Made by a program: the position numbers and the translations under genes
The notes under the pieces: model-generated
Databases searched by the model: none
What the model was told of the DNA's origin: nothing
What the model saw: the letters and a program-made list of their open reading frames with translations, nothing else
Part shown: one piece after another, positions 38,901-52,302 of the stretch
Position numbering within the stretch: position 1 is the stretch's first letter
Layout of the letters: every line of letters starts with the position of its first letter
Assembly (NCBI RefSeq): GCF_023856365.1
Contig: NC_064539.1
Location: forward strand, 22,633,019-22,697,018
Length of the DNA stretch: 64,000 nucleotides
Source: Brienomyrus brachyistius
Lineage: Eukaryota > Chordata > Actinopteri > Osteoglossiformes > Mormyridae
Direction: 5' to 3'

Positions 38901-40630
38901 CGCTGTTTCTCATGTCAGGGCATTTGCAGACATCGTTTCCTCTGCTTTCATAAGCATATACCCCTATCCACCAGAATGTTCCGGAAAAATTTTCCCGAAC
39001 AGATGATATACAGCATTTTATTATTTGCAAAGATTCCATTTCTTTGCGGGAGGGGAGATTGTGCATCGTGTAATCATATTTAATCAGCATGTCAGAAGAA
39101 TAACTGCCTATTTAAATGGTTAATGCATACAGACACACACTCAGACGCAGATGATGTATTCGGCATATTTGATGAAAAAATAAAAGGAACGACCTTCTCC
39201 GGCTTTAACGTGACCTGACAGCATTTCTAACTGACGTTAACTTTCGAAGCTTTGGCATCGGGCGTGGAGGCCTCTGTGCAGCGTTTACTGCACGCGTATC
39301 AAATGGCGATGTTAAAACCAGCAAGCTGCTTCCCCTGTAAGTGCTCGGCCCCCGCGGAGCACGCATCCGCTGGTTAATGTGTTCACCTTGTCCAAATATC
39401 TCCATGCGATATCCAATGCGGCAGCGACATCCCCTGCTGCGTTTCTTCTCCCCATGACCTGTCGGGAAGGGGGCTAGGGGGACGTGTGGGTGTCAGATGA
39501 GTTATGCTGCTCTCTTTGTTCCTCCCTACACCCAACCAGGGCCTCAGGAAACAACCCCCCCACCACCCCACACCCCAAGCTTTACTCCTTGAGTGAACAG
39601 CCTAGTGTTCCTAACCCAGAGTGGGGGGGAGGGGGGTCTTCCTCCCAGCATGCTCCTGTCTGCGGGCCTCTGGACTTTGATTGATGGGATGTCACCACCT
39701 GCCAGTGGCCTAAGAAGTATATTACAACCCGACGGCCCTGGGATTTCCTCAGTGATCATTGCTCCCAAAATTCCATGGTCCGACGAGGTCCCAGACTCCT
39801 ATGGCCCCTTGAGCGGAAAAAGACTGTGGAATATTCTGCAGTCTTCCGTGTTTTATGGAAAGAGTGGTGGATAGATGAAATCTGCTAATGTGGCCCCCAC
39901 CACGAACCGTGTGACTCTTCCCAGAGATCCAAAGCTCTGCTGAAATCCGTTGCTGTACTCTGCCGAATCTAATGTTCCTCAAGCTGTCAAGTGAAGCTGA
40001 ATGTTTAAATAAATACTTCTTGGTCACATCCTTTTCTGACTGCATGTACCTGACCTGTGCTACTATTGCTGGGAAATCATTTTATGGTGTCTATGTACTG
40101 TGTATCATTTATATCACTGTCACATAGCAGCTTCCTCTGGAATATGAGTCTGTGGCTGTTTTTCTGTCCCTCTTGACTGATGGTCACTTGTTCTTTCTTC
40201 AGCATTCACTTCAGGATGATTGTAGCCTAAAGTGAAGTTAATTCAGCCTGTTTTCTACCGACTCTGTGGCATTAACTTGCCAGCTTGACCCACCTGAACT
40301 CGTCTTTGCAGGCTCCTGTGTAGAAAGGAGTCCGACTGTCAGCCATAGTGTTTTCCTTTCTTTTCTGAGTCTGGTGGCCAGTATGTAGCCGGCCTTGATC
40401 AGTGAGTGAATAAGACGCTTTATCACAAAGCCTTCTGTCGAAGCATGAGTCCTAAGCATCGCTTTATCCGCTTTGGTGTCTTGCCAGTCTCTTTCCAGCA
40501 GAGACCTGCGGTGAATCAACAAAAGGGGAAAAGTAGGTGAAGGAGAGATGTTGGGGGTCATTGCTGTGAAAACAAAAATGAGACTATATGAGGCAGAGGT
40601 GAAATAGAGCGAGAGAGCAAAGGAAGAAGG
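35958..40630. other. Non-coding stretch with candidate conserved blocks
   Basis: No gene recognised. 38380-38720 has a balanced composition with CCCTAATTAATCTGATCC, GACGATTCATTACTG and GGCCATTAACCAG and may be conserved regulatory DNA. 39256-39330 has an acceptor-like CTCTGTGCAG and a GTAAGTG donor around a 55-base open segment, but the peptide is not recognisable. Confidence 0.4.
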
Positions 40631-40639
40631 CTAGGGCTG

Positions 40640-41160
40640 AGTGAAGAGACCGCTCTCCCCTGCGTGTTCTTGTGGGAGTGGAGACCGCGCCATGTTCAGT
40701 GGTGTATCAGAGGTCCGGGGAGGGCCACCGCCCATGGTGGAGGTGCGGCTGTCAGCCAGCGGAGGCCGCTGAACGTGATGTCCTGAAGTGCAGGAGGCCG
40801 AGTTCTGTAAGTGTGCAGCGGAGGTGTGAGTGAAAGCCGCCCGTCAGCCCAGCGTCTGGGTGAGCGGTCATGAGGGCACGGGAGGGTGTCCCACAGCGGG
40901 AGAAAGTGCCTCCCGGCTCGCTTCCACATGGAGGCTCCTGTGAACGTCAGCAGAGCGGTGCAGGAAGGCACCCCAGGGAAGGAGCTGGGAAGCGGTTTTC
41001 AAAGGCTGCACTCCAGGCCCTGACCGCATTGGACTTACTAGGGGTCCGAAAGCAATTATGGGTGTGAGGATGGCGCCGGGGTGGAAAGCGGTGCCGTGTG
41101 GAGTTTAAAAGTGCCGGCTTCTAGCAGCTTCTGGAAAACTGCTACGGCCCAGACGCCTGG
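40640..41160. promoter_or_regulatory. GC-rich patch with donor-like sites, possible promoter or first exon
   Basis: Markedly richer in GC and CpG than its surroundings (GGTCCGGGGAGGGCCACCGC, GCCAGCGGAGGCCGC). Splice-donor-like sites occur on the + strand at 40808 (TTCT|GTAAGT) and 40859 (CTGG|GTGAGC). It could be a CpG-rich promoter with a non-coding first exon. No coding match was found. Confidence 0.2.
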
Positions 41161-41719
41161 AGGCGTCAGTGGAGAGAAGCCAGTGGTTTATTAGCTATAC
41201 AAGGATGGGGCTGAGGGTAGCATCGTGCTTCTGTTAGTGGAGAAATTCCCCCTTGGAAAAATGGGGAAAACAGACAAGCTTATTCCTACAGTAAAACTGA
41301 AGCCCAGTGAAAGTGGATGCCAGCCAGTTGATTGGGCTAGAGGGCAGCAGTTGCATGTGTGACACACGGGGTGGGGGCAGGTTACTCTACACCCAGTGCC
41401 GCATCTCTTCTCCCTGTGCCCTCTGCCAAGGGCCCTCCCCATCACTCAGACACATCATCCCCAGGCCTCACTGTGGACCAGTGTTGGGATGACATCTCCC
41501 TCCCCCACATTACAGCCCGCCTGGCTCCAGATGGGCCCGTAACTCAGGCCCTGCCAGTGAATTCAGACCCCTGATGAACTTCAGCAATGAAGCAAGAATG
41601 CCGTTTTGCAATCCCTCTAAGTCGGGGTGGGGTGGGGTAGGGCGGGGGGGGGGGGGGGCAGCAGCTGGCGTGAGAAAGGCGATGCGGGTCGTGGTCTGTT
41701 AGTGATCTCGGGGCCGCCA

Positions 41720-41970
41720 CGTCCTGCGTGTGACTGGATCTCTGCGTCGGTCCAGATCTCCGACGCTGCGAGATGAATGGGCTATAACGCTGCAGCTGTT
41801 TAAAAAACATTCTGAGCCGCGGAGCCATTTGTATTCCCTGTATTGCTGGCTCGCAGACCTCCATGTCAGCGCTGTAATGAAACTTTTAATGGACCTTTAT
41901 GGATGCTGACACTTTCCGCTTCAGAGGCAGCTCCAGCTACCGGCGATAAACTGTGTGAACAGCATAATCT
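41720..41970. promoter_or_regulatory. Candidate conserved non-coding element
   Basis: A dense block with little repeat character (GAGCCGCGGAGCCATTTGTA, CTGTAATGAAACTTTTAATG, CCTTTATGGATGCTGACA). Judged only by composition. Confidence 0.18.
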
Positions 41971-42839
41971 CAGGCAAGCCATCCCAAGGAAAAGGACGCA
42001 TAGAAAATGGCGTCCTCTACAATTTCCTTGAAGCCGGAGTTGTCAGAAGAGCTCCTCTCAGTCTCTGGCAGGAAATGTCAGCCGGTGGTGGATGAGGGAG
42101 GCTGGCAGGGAGCTCTGAAGATGCACTCAACCCCAGCTGTTCCTGGGGCGCTGGCTGACCCCAATGCTTGCTTTCTGCTTTCTGTTTTATGTGTATTTGT
42201 GTCTCTCCTGCACATTAAGGTGTGTGAAAACCAAACAATTCCTTTGCAGATGCTGACAAGGGTAAGATGAGTAATTGCTCAAGGTGTCATCTTCTGAGAC
42301 CCCCCCCCCCCCCCCAGTCAACCCTTACCATCACCACCCACCCCACTGCTCCTCCCCTGCTAAAGATTTTTTTTTAACCACACATCTGATTTTTCTCTGC
42401 ATCTAAGTTGACATGTATGTATGCGTCAGGGATGGGTGGTAAGCTTGAAGGTAAAGATGATGTACTGAATGCTTGGAAGAGCTTGCTCAGGGCCTCTAAA
42501 AACGAGAGCAGCAGACTGCCGAGTGTTTCTCCAGGTAGTGGAATAATGGCAATAAGCCCTTGACATATCCAAACTAGCCACGCCTGCCTCTTCTTCCCAG
42601 AGCGTGAAGGCGACGGAGGGTGTCCAGCCAGGGGTGGAGGAGGGCAGAGGATGACTGTATTTATGCACAGTGACCATCCGGAGGTGTGCTCCCCTGAGGA
42701 ATGATGGCGCCGTAAGTGTGCAAGGTATGTCGGACTGCCAAGGAGGTAACGCAGCGTGCGTCCATCCACACCGAGAGGCAGAACGTGGCGTTTAGGGTGC
42801 GATGGCTGGTGACAGCCTGGGCAGAGCCGTGCGGAAAGT

Positions 42840-43250
42840 TTCTAAGGCCAAACTGACAGTGCCGCAGTGGCCGAAATTCGCATTTTGTCTCTGCGCTCCT
42901 TCATGACATCTGCAAAAAGGAAAACTTATAGCCTAATGCTGCTCGCTTAAATTATGAATGGCAACCAGGCCGAATATGTTAATGCACAGGCTACGGCCGA
43001 TGGGAAATGAAGACTCAGACTTCTGCAGTGTGCATTAGACGTGTATGTAATTTACACAAGGTAATGCCTTTTAGATTGCACAATCCTGAGGGTTGGCTCC
43101 CATCGGCGCTCTGTGCCAGAGACCTGAATTCCTGAAATTGCCTCTGTGTAGTAGTGGCCTGTCTTTGACTGGCAAGCGCACAGTGCTTTTAATGCAAAAT
43201 CATTCAGATCAATGATTCATTCTGATGTCACCTGAAAAATAAATCCAATG
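42840..43250. promoter_or_regulatory. Candidate conserved non-coding element
   Basis: Long balanced block with homeodomain-type cores (GCTTAAATTATGAATGGCAA, ATGTTAATGCACAGGC, CAATGATTCATTCTGATGTC). Judged only by composition and motif content. Confidence 0.22.
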
Positions 43251-43609
43251 ATATACCACCCTAAACCACATTAAATCAGGCGACGTCTTACATGCCCCCT
43301 TGAAAGTACATACTTGCCAATGTTTTCTTTCAGAAATTTATGTCCAGGACTTCGAGTTCCTCGGTGAGATGGCATGCTAATCTAACCAGCTAACACCACA
43401 TGAACTGTCACAATGAGTAAGTTTGAATTGTGCCGATCGCTTATGAAGTGAGTAATGCTGCCTTCGTAATACAAAATGTCTGTGCACCTCCCAGACCTAA
43501 TGACCTTCCATCCAGATACCAACTATAATGGTTGTCTGTGTGTTTTGTGATTGCCAGAAGCATTTTTAAACCAATATTTCTTCATAAAGAAATTTTAATT
43601 ATCTTTCTT

Positions 43610-43643
43610 CCAAAGATAATTCAGAAATGTGAATTATCTTTGG
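43610..43643. repeat. Perfect 13-bp inverted repeat with 8-base loop
   Basis: CCAAAGATAATTC (43610-43622), AGAAATGT, GAATTATCTTTGG (43631-43643). Each arm carries an AGATAA GATA-type site, and a third ATTATCTTT lies just upstream (43598-43606). Confidence 0.9.
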
Positions 43644-43969
43644 GAGTAATGGAAGGGGTCAGTAGTGAAAAAATAATGGTACGGCCAGAGTAGTGGGTGC
43701 TTGAGTCGATCTGGTCAGCTCAGCTGTAGCCAGCCACAATGATCCTGCAGCTCCTGCACTTCACCGCTCACACCTGGCTGGAGATGAGCTGTAAGAAAGG
43801 CAGGTCCCACCATTCCGCAGGTCCTGCATTAAAGCCCAGAGCCTTCATACTGGAACTGTATGATGTTCTGTGTGACTCATTTCATAGGTGAGCTGCCCCG
43901 ATAACTGTAATCAAGGTACACTGGTGACTCTAGCTGTCCTGCTTCATATGTAAGCCAGGGCTTGGGACT

Positions 43970-44271
43970 AAGTCAACTGAGTGAATACTGACTCCTGCAG
44001 GGACTGGGGCTCTGAGTTACTGGAGTAGATGCTGACTCCAGCAGGGACTGGGACTCTGAGACAAAGGAGTGGATACTGACTCCAGCGGGAACTGGGGCTG
44101 TGAGTCACTGGAGTGGATACTGACTTCAGCAGGGACTGGGACTCGAAGACACTGGAGTGGATACTCACTCCAGCAGGGACTGGGGCTGTGAGACAATGGA
44201 GTGGATACTGACTCCAGCAGAGACTGGGGCTGTGAGTCACTGGAGTGGATACTGACTTCAGCAGGGACTGG
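43970..44271. repeat. 44-bp minisatellite, about 6.9 copies
   Basis: Unit beginning GAGTCACTGGAGTGGATACT and continuing GACTCCAGCAGGGACTGGGG with CTGT. Copies start at 43970, 44014, 44058, 44102, 44146, 44190 and 44234 (last partial). Copies differ by several bases, with two alternating versions (GACTCCAGCA and GACTTCAGCA). The open frame on the minus strand across it is a by-product. Confidence 0.97.
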
Positions 44272-47200
44272 CTTTCATTAAATGTTCCTCATTGTTCTCC
44301 ACTTACCTGTGGGCCTGAAACGCTTTACAGCTCTGCCGGGCTTTGAAGTGGATCCCCTCTCCAGTGCACACCGAGAGACTGATATGCGATTCCCAATGTC
44401 AGTTGGCTCGATTGGATAGAATGTAACTTGGATCAAAAGAAGTATTAAGGTCAACGGTTTAAACGTAACAGTGTGAAACACTGTCATGTGGCCTGCATCA
44501 CATTAAAAGGTATTTCCTCAATGATATCATACAGACATCTTCTTAAGCCCTAAGTCAGTGTCTCTATACTGTACATGGCACATATTATTGCTGCATATTA
44601 TGAGTGGTATTGAAATATGGCAAAATAGAAAAGGTTAGCTGCCTTTTCTATCATTGCTTTAGTATTCTGGGATGAAATGACATTTAAATTATGTTAAAGA
44701 CTCTTTTTTTTAAATAAAATGGGATCTCTGTAAAGCTGCAACACCCTGTGCATTTAATCCCAATGATCATCAGCAATGTGACTCCCAGCTTTATGGGTAT
44801 GTATGTGTTGCATAATGATGTAATGTAAAGAAATTCACTGAAAGGAATATTAGCAATTCAGTGAAATCCTAGCCTCTAATATGTTTTTTTATGGTAAGTT
44901 TTGAGGATTATTTTAAATGGTTTTAATACGGAGGGGGCAAAAGCACCCTGAGGCAATGCAAAATCAGGTGACAAACCCAGTCCTTCAGTCGACATGTGCT
45001 GCATCCCAGTCTCTCCATGAGAGGATTTGTTCCCTCTCCAGCACTCAGCAAACGCACCCCAGCCCTCTCTGAGTGCGAGCCCTTACCGCGACCCGATGCC
45101 TGTATTGTTTTCTCGATATCCCCCCATGCTGACGCCGGAGCGGCTGCCTTCTGTTTTCATTCCTCCCCATTGCTTTTTCAACCCGTCTCCAAATAAAGTC
45201 CTTATTTCTTCTTGCCATGCCGGCATCACTTAGTTCCATTTGTAATCCTGCCCGGAGCAAGTCTTACAGTAGTGAATGCAAAACAGTGCTGTACTGTCTT
45301 CGTTGTTGTGAATTTGCCTCTTTGCTGGGCACGGAGCTAGTTATTCCACTGGACCTGCTTTACGAAACAAATCCTAACCTGTCTCTTTAAATAACTTCTG
45401 CTTTTCCCTGGTGATACAAGCCCCTTAAGGTAGGACAGGGAGAATCTGTGAGCGTGCCTTTGACAGCTGTCAGATGATGAATACTTTGGTTATGAACAAA
45501 GCTGTTTTTAGTATTCATGTCAGCGACTAATAATGCATTGGCAGGTGTAAATCAAAACAGATTCTTTATATACTGCAAGTTCTTCAGGAAAAATCCTGCA
45601 TGCTGCTTTGTGGACCCCAAAGCGCACAGGAGTTTGCAATATAAACGAAAAACAAACAAATCCATTCTTTTCAGTTAAAAAACAAAAAAAGAAACCCACA
45701 GCTTTGCAATGAAGTGAAACAGTCACTGTCTTTCTATAATGTGTTTTCTTTCAAGTCTACTCCATTTTATAAAGCCACACTTTTTTTTTTTTTTTTTTAT
45801 ATGAGCCTTTCAGTAACTTCCAAACAAAATAGATCGACTGTAGCTTGAAAAGCTTTAATTAAACCGTCAAACGCTGGCTTCTCTCTTGAGCATTGTTAAC
45901 GTTTCACCATTAGGGACGCAGCACGTTTGGTCTGGATTGTTCCGTACCGAGCGCCTTTGTGGAATTCCTCCTTTCCTGTCAGACGCCTGGCACGTTAAAC
46001 ACAGCCTTCAAGTTAAAGGAAATAGGCATGGCTGTGAAGCAGTTTTTTAAAGTGCCAACAGAAATATGTGGACCGGTTGTTTTAATGTTCAGTGACAATA
46101 AGCATTCTAGAGACGTTCCTTTTTCTTCATTTATTGTTTAACTTATTATTGTCTCCTGAGAAACGGTACGCGCTGCATGGACTGCCAGTCAGTTACAGTT
46201 CACACAAATGCACACGCCGTCACGTTTGCACACTCGGAGCGAATTAGGCTCACCGCTTCACCTGTCATCTCACTGCAGCGTTGAAGTCGGGCGTATGGCG
46301 GCATCTCGAATGCGGAGGAGGATGCGGAAACCACCCTTGGTGTGAGGTGTGAACCTGGTTGAGCCTGAAAGCCTTGAGGCAGCCTGTTCGCAGGTTTAAC
46401 GCTAAGTCTTTTATAAAGGCAAACTAAACCGAATGGATCCCAATGTCACTAGTGAAAGTGTACGTTTCCTGTTCCCAGATCAGTGCATCATGGCGACACC
46501 GACTGGATGTTTTACCTCTGGGTCCTGAGTGGTTTTTTTCAGCCAAATACCTGGATCCATTAGAATCGACTCTTCTGCTGGAAACGTCCCCAGGAACTTT
46601 CAGTAGAGAAGTGTAAAGGAGACATGGATGTACAGATCTGTAGTTTGCCCTTTATCAAAGTGAGGAGTTTGCCCCAGCTGGAAATGCAGCTTTCATACAT
46701 CATCTTCACTTTTAAATTAATCGGGGCTGCGGAAACCTGAGTGTTTCCGGCCACGTCCCGGACAGCGCCTGAATGAGAAGATTGCCCTGAAAGGAGGTCA
46801 TTAGCGTAGAAGATGGACGCGTTATTGGGGACAAGCTGACTGGTTATATACAAAAGGTGACTGTTATAATGAGATCTGCAGTGTACGCTCATTCAGTCGT
46901 ACTATCCTGGTTAAAGTGGAAAACAACATAACAGCGTCAGCAGCCTTTGGGGATGGGAGACTCCTACGCAGAATATCTGTGTACTGCCAAGGTGTGCCAG
47001 CCCAAAGGCATTGTCAGTCTGGGCATGTGCAAGAAAAAAGGTGCCAAGCGACACCAAGCTTCAGATTTATCCACCATGACCAACTTTGTCATATGAAGAT
47101 GGATGTGATACCATTTTGTCTCAGATTGTGAGAAAGTTGTAAAATGTGTGATGAGTGCCGACCAATTGTGTCAGTCCTCACTCGCCATAGCAGGATAGCG

Positions 47201-50200
47201 GGCAGATGTGTTGACGTCAGTTGTCATGAGAGTGAAAGTCAATATTTCTCAGTCCGTTAAAAGTATATTTTTAAAATTTGTCAACTGGCTGGTCTCCCGG
47301 TGACGTGCTGGAAAAGGCCAGCCAACTGCATGGGCCTTAGGATTGACAGGCACGGGGTGTAGGATGAGAGCTACAGAAACAGCCGCCTATACAGTACAGT
47401 GGCCCACCCATGGCTAAAAGGGGCTGTGATGAGCCAGGAGAGGCTACGACGACTCCACACCAGGTTTCATGTCAAGGGAGGAAGATTGTACTACAGGCTG
47501 CAAGGGATGATCAAAAGAAGGAACGAATGCTTTTCTAATAATTGCAGTGCTGAACTTCAGAGTGGGCCGTAAAGGTTAACATCAGGCCTGGCCACCTGCT
47601 GACCATTATGAAGTGCTGTTAAGGAACGTAACGAGGAGTTTAGTTTAGTCATCTCTTGTCAGGGTGACCTGCTCACACGCTTTCATGTTACCATTACGAC
47701 GCCTGGAGGAGGCAGCTCATATGAGAGTCTGACAGGTAGAAATGCTCGTGCTTGCACTGCTGAGCGAGCGCTCCTCTGGCTTTTCCCTGACAGGAGAGTC
47801 GGGCGGGTTCTGTCTCACTGCTGTGACACTTTGATGGAAGATTACACGCCATCGTTTCCTGTAATCGATAAATTGCGCCTTGTGAGCGGGACCTGCTTGC
47901 TGGACCCCTGGTGGAGGCGCGACAGGCATGGTGGTATTTCACTCTCGACGTTCCCATCACGTCGGGAGGAGCCTGGACACGAGCGCAGGGCGCGATGATC
48001 TATGTCCCATCACCCGCCGTAACCCCCACGCTGAAAGCGCAGTCGGCTGTGAATATTTTCCAGGTGCCTGAAGAGGGAGTCACCAGATGGGAAGCCACAG
48101 AATGGAAGCTTCACAGTTTGACGTCTGGAAGGCAGCAAGTTCTAAGAAGAGCCTGGCACACAGGCACTGAGCAGAGACACACGCCCGCGAGCACCTGCCA
48201 GGGATGATTTGTCAGCTAAGTGCGAGTGCCACCGATCAGGTCTCCAGAGAATAGATAGCCCAGCTGATGATTCTGGAAGCAGCGTATCGTGAAAATCTCA
48301 GGAGCGTTATAGAAGGCGGTGCCGGTGGCGACGGGTCGTGCCCTCATGGAAAAGGGGGCTGTGTAAATCTGAGCTGGACAGCGCTGAGGAGGCCTCCCCT
48401 GTGACACAGGTGTGTTGTGCAGGACCGTGCACTGGCTGCTGGTTTGAGTGCCAGACAGTACCTTTGCTTTTCCTTTTGATATAAGGGTCATCTGACGGTG
48501 GAGATCACTGAACGTAATTCCGCTGCGTCCCTAGGAGGGAAAAGAAGCTCTTCCCTGAAAGGCCACAACGCTCCCTCCATCCTGGGCTCGCAAATTCTCA
48601 CCATGGCGCGCTGGGCAAAGGCAGGGAGAGGAGACAGAAGGGACAGAGATGGGCTTATCTGCCAGTTGGAGAGCTGTGCTCTTAGAATGGACCGGAACGT
48701 TTAATAATTGATAGCTCTTGGATAATCTCCTCCTGCCAAACTTCTGTCTGTGCGAGTAAGAGATTTTTTAAGTGTACTTTAACTATTCAAAACATTTAAA
48801 ATATTGATATTAATCAAAGCTGTGGGAGGGAATTACACTCCCTGCGGTAAGAAATATTTTATGAAATTGAAAATGGGGTCATTAAAAAGCTTAGAATAGC
48901 TTGGCCAGCTGTCAGGGAGGTGGTCTCCGTCTCACTCAGATGTCAGATGATTAAATAATTGTTTTGTGCATCATTAGTGTGGCTAGTATAGCTTGCCTTG
49001 GGTGTGGTTTTGAGGTTCTGATAGAGCATGTGAGGCACCAGGGTGGTCCTTGCGTAGGCCGCTGGATCATGCTCTCCCAGATACAGAAGTAGTGACATTC
49101 AGTCACATTTACTTACAAACAACATTTCGCGCAAGAGGTGCGATCACGACAGCCTTTTACATTACTCCAGACGCCTTTTTCCAGATGAGCAGAGTGCACC
49201 TGTCAATCACCAGCGACTTGTCCAGTTACCTGATAAGCAGACCTGCAAAAGGACTCGGCTGATTGATGTCTGAGGTTGAATTTCTAGCTGAATTAAACGG
49301 TCTAGTTAGAGCGAGACTCAATTAGACCAATCACAGTGGCCGGATGACCCCAATTTCCCAACGAGCGGTGAGTGACCAGCCATCTACAGACCGTCTCACC
49401 GCCCTTTCTGATGACTGATTGTGAGCTGAACTTCATCTCTGCTTTACTCTTGATTAAATTTTCTGAAACGGGGAGACTTCAATGGGATGTTATTGACAGT
49501 GCTGAGTGTGCCTGCTGGAGATGCTCAGCAAGGCCGCCTTGCACACGGACGTGAGTGATATCTCCACAATAAAGGCTCCGCGAGTGCAGAGCAGGCATGG
49601 AAAAATGAGTAACGGTGACAGGAGCAGCAACGATTCAAACCCCTACAAGCACTGCGCACAGACTCCCCATGTGGTATTTGGTGACATGTCTGCATTGGGC
49701 ACCCCATTTAAAGAACTGTATGGCATTTTGATATTATTTCTAACTATACTGTAGATTGACAGTGAAGCTAAGATGATAGGGGTCTGTATGAGGATAATTT
49801 TTTTTCCCTATTCAAAGACAGTGTTCAGGATATCAAAGTTTGCAGGGTTTTTTTGTGAGATCAGACTAAATGATGACTGTGGCATATTTATTGTTTTAAA
49901 TGTAACTGAGGGTGAAAAAAGTGCTTCAGTGATTGCTTTTGAATCCTGGGTGGTATTTAGTTAACAGGAGCCCCCCCAGAAATGGGGTCTTCCAGCTTGA
50001 CACCCCGACCCCCAGCCACTAGACCTACCAAGGTGGCACTTGGAATGAGGGCCCCCCCTTTTTTTTTAGACCCAGATGGCACTAACAGGCATCCTTTCCC
50101 CACAAACCAAACCACCGCGTGGTTTCCTTCAAGAGTTTTGGCTCTTCGATGATTCCAGAGGAAGCATAAAAAAAAGCTCCCCCCAATTTGCCTTTGGCTC

Positions 50201-52130
50201 CATGGTGGTCCATTTCAAGAGTTCTGCTCTTGCTGCCAGTTCCCCGGATTTGACCACCATGATATGAGTGTCACTTCAAAGCTCAACAGATGAGAGCCTC
50301 TGAATTGCCACAGTATGAAGGCCAAGGAGAGTCTAATCAGCAGGTTCTGTGGGGACGGACCTCACCTGCACGGCGAGGCCCATCACCGGCCGGATTCTCC
50401 CCCGATTTTATTTATGTATTTTCTCCCTGATGGCTGTGTAAGTACCCTCATGCAAAACTAGCCCATTTGGGGTAAAAGCGACCTGGAAAATTGCCCGATC
50501 ATTACAGTCTATCGGAGCTGTTACAGCAAACGGTGTTTCAAACGAGAAGCTCTAAAAAGAAACCATAATGATAAGAATAAGGAACGGACCCTGATTTCCC
50601 TACAGGCCGCTTTCCAGCCTCGGTAACTTGTGAGCTTACAGGTGGTCCTTGAAAACCAGTATCAATTAAATCTCTAAATAGCAGCAAGTATTCATCTCGT
50701 TCCCAGCTATTTATGGAACGGCGAAGAGTGTTTAATCCGTTCAGAGGTTTTTGCTGCAAAAATGAGCGCTGGCCATGAAAACAAATGGTTTTCTTTGGGA
50801 AGACAACGTAGCAGGAGCCGCACACTGATCAGGATGGTTTAGCTGCGTCTGCAGTCCACAGTATTACATTTTATTGCATGAATAAGTCATTTTCACACTT
50901 GGGTATGAAGCTCTTTATCGGTTTCCTAATGCAGTGATTTGTAAGCTGCTTTTGGTGGGGGGAAAAAATGTCTCCCATATAACTGCCTGTTAATGTCACT
51001 GTCGCTGCAGATTTTCTAACTCAATGCTCCTAGCCTGTCTAATTGCACTCTTACGCTCGGTCCTGCAGGTGAATATGTTGCTTGGCCCTTTTCTAAGGCC
51101 TGAGAACCTCTCGCTCCTGGCAGCCTGAAGACCAGCCCTTCCTGCAACACCTTTCCGAGCCGCGTGAATCCGTGATACGCTGTCAGGCCTGTGCTCCCCC
51201 AGGCATGTGATCCCCCTGTACACTGACAGAAGGTAGCAGTATGCTTCACTATGTCGCTGTCTGAGTATGTTTGCCGAAAAGCAGCTGTTGTTGACTGAGA
51301 CACATGGTAACAGTTTTAATTTTAATAAACATATTTACATATCTAAATTATCTAAATTTGCTTTTTCCCTCCAGTATTGTGTGAAAACAATATAGCAGTA
51401 CTGGGTTTATAAGATCCACAAGCAATATTTATGTATTTTAATCAAAAAAATTTGAATATAAATATTAAAAAATCTATTATTTCTGTTTGGCAGTGCTGTA
51501 ATGAGAGAGAATTTGGACAAACTTTTATATTTTTAATGTGACCTGAGTTTTATTAGACCAGTGTTTTGCTGTGAAGGTCCACCTGTATTATTGCACTGGA
51601 TCCTGACCAGAGGATGTATGTTTCGCTTGCAGCGTGCGCTGAGCTTCCTTGCAGAAAGGTTCCTGGCTGCCTTTACTGTCTAACGTGAGTTTTCCTCATT
51701 GATGCACATTTCTCTGTCTGTCTGGCTGCAGCTGAGTTCAGAGGTTTTCGGTGTGAGTGCTCTGCTGTTTTCTCTGTACACACCAGATGATGTGGAATTC
51801 CTGCGTTCAATTAGTTTTTATGTACTCCGTCAAGTCAAGTTGGTAAATCGACTAGAATCGTTCTGGAAAAATAAGTAACAATGCTGTAAGTCCAGACACC
51901 TCTCTGTGCTTATTTCTAATACTGGAAAAGCCTAACAAGGAGCAACATTTGAGTTTGATGTATATGATTTGCTGGAAGATTTCATTCCGTTCATTTTTCC
52001 TTCTCGTCACTGGCCCCGATGGTTCATGTTAGCAGGTAGCATGATTGGCCGAGAGGGGGCTTTGTATCAGCCAGTCGTTCTCATCGTCCTGCTCGATATT
52101 ACTTCTCTAGGTGCATGAAATCCCTCAAAA
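44272..52130. other. Non-coding stretch with candidate conserved blocks
   Basis: No gene recognised. T and A runs lie at 45781-45800 and nearby. A strong donor-like site on the minus strand (CCCACAG|GTAAGTGG, near 44307) is not matched by a clear acceptor. 48700-48980 (TTAATAATTGATAGC, TATTAATCAAAGCTGTGG, GATTAAATAATTG) and 49050-49330 look like conserved regulatory DNA by composition only. Confidence 0.4.
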
Positions 52131-52143
52131 ATGGTCACTGAAC

Positions 52144-52302
52144 TAGGCTTGGTCCATATTAGAGTAACACAATATACCACAGAATTAGATATGTAACATA
52201 GTATTTTGAAGTCTTAGGTTTTCTGTTTGGAGCCCCCCGTATACCGCAAATTAAGGTCTGGACAGTATGACCCTTTTCTAAATTAGATGCTGCCCAAGCC
52301 TA
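52144..52302. mobile_element. 159-bp hAT-like MITE with near-identical 8-bp target duplication
   Basis: Perfect 9-bp terminal inverted repeats, TAGGCTTGG and CCAAGCCTA. Flanking bases are CACTGAAC (52136-52143) and CACTGAAT (52303-52310), an 8-bp duplication with one change. The inner right part (CCGTATACCGCAAATTAAGG) contains the GTATACCGC motif of fish hAT families with TAGGNNTGGG ends. Non-coding. Confidence 0.75.

Noticed and set aside
43968..44240. 90-codon repetitive frame on the minus strand
   Set aside because: By-product of the 44-bp minisatellite. The unit length is not a multiple of three, so no stable protein repeat results.
44278..44487. Minus-strand frame ending at a strong donor (CCCACAG|GTAAGTGG)
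   Set aside because: No convincing acceptor and no recognisable peptide.
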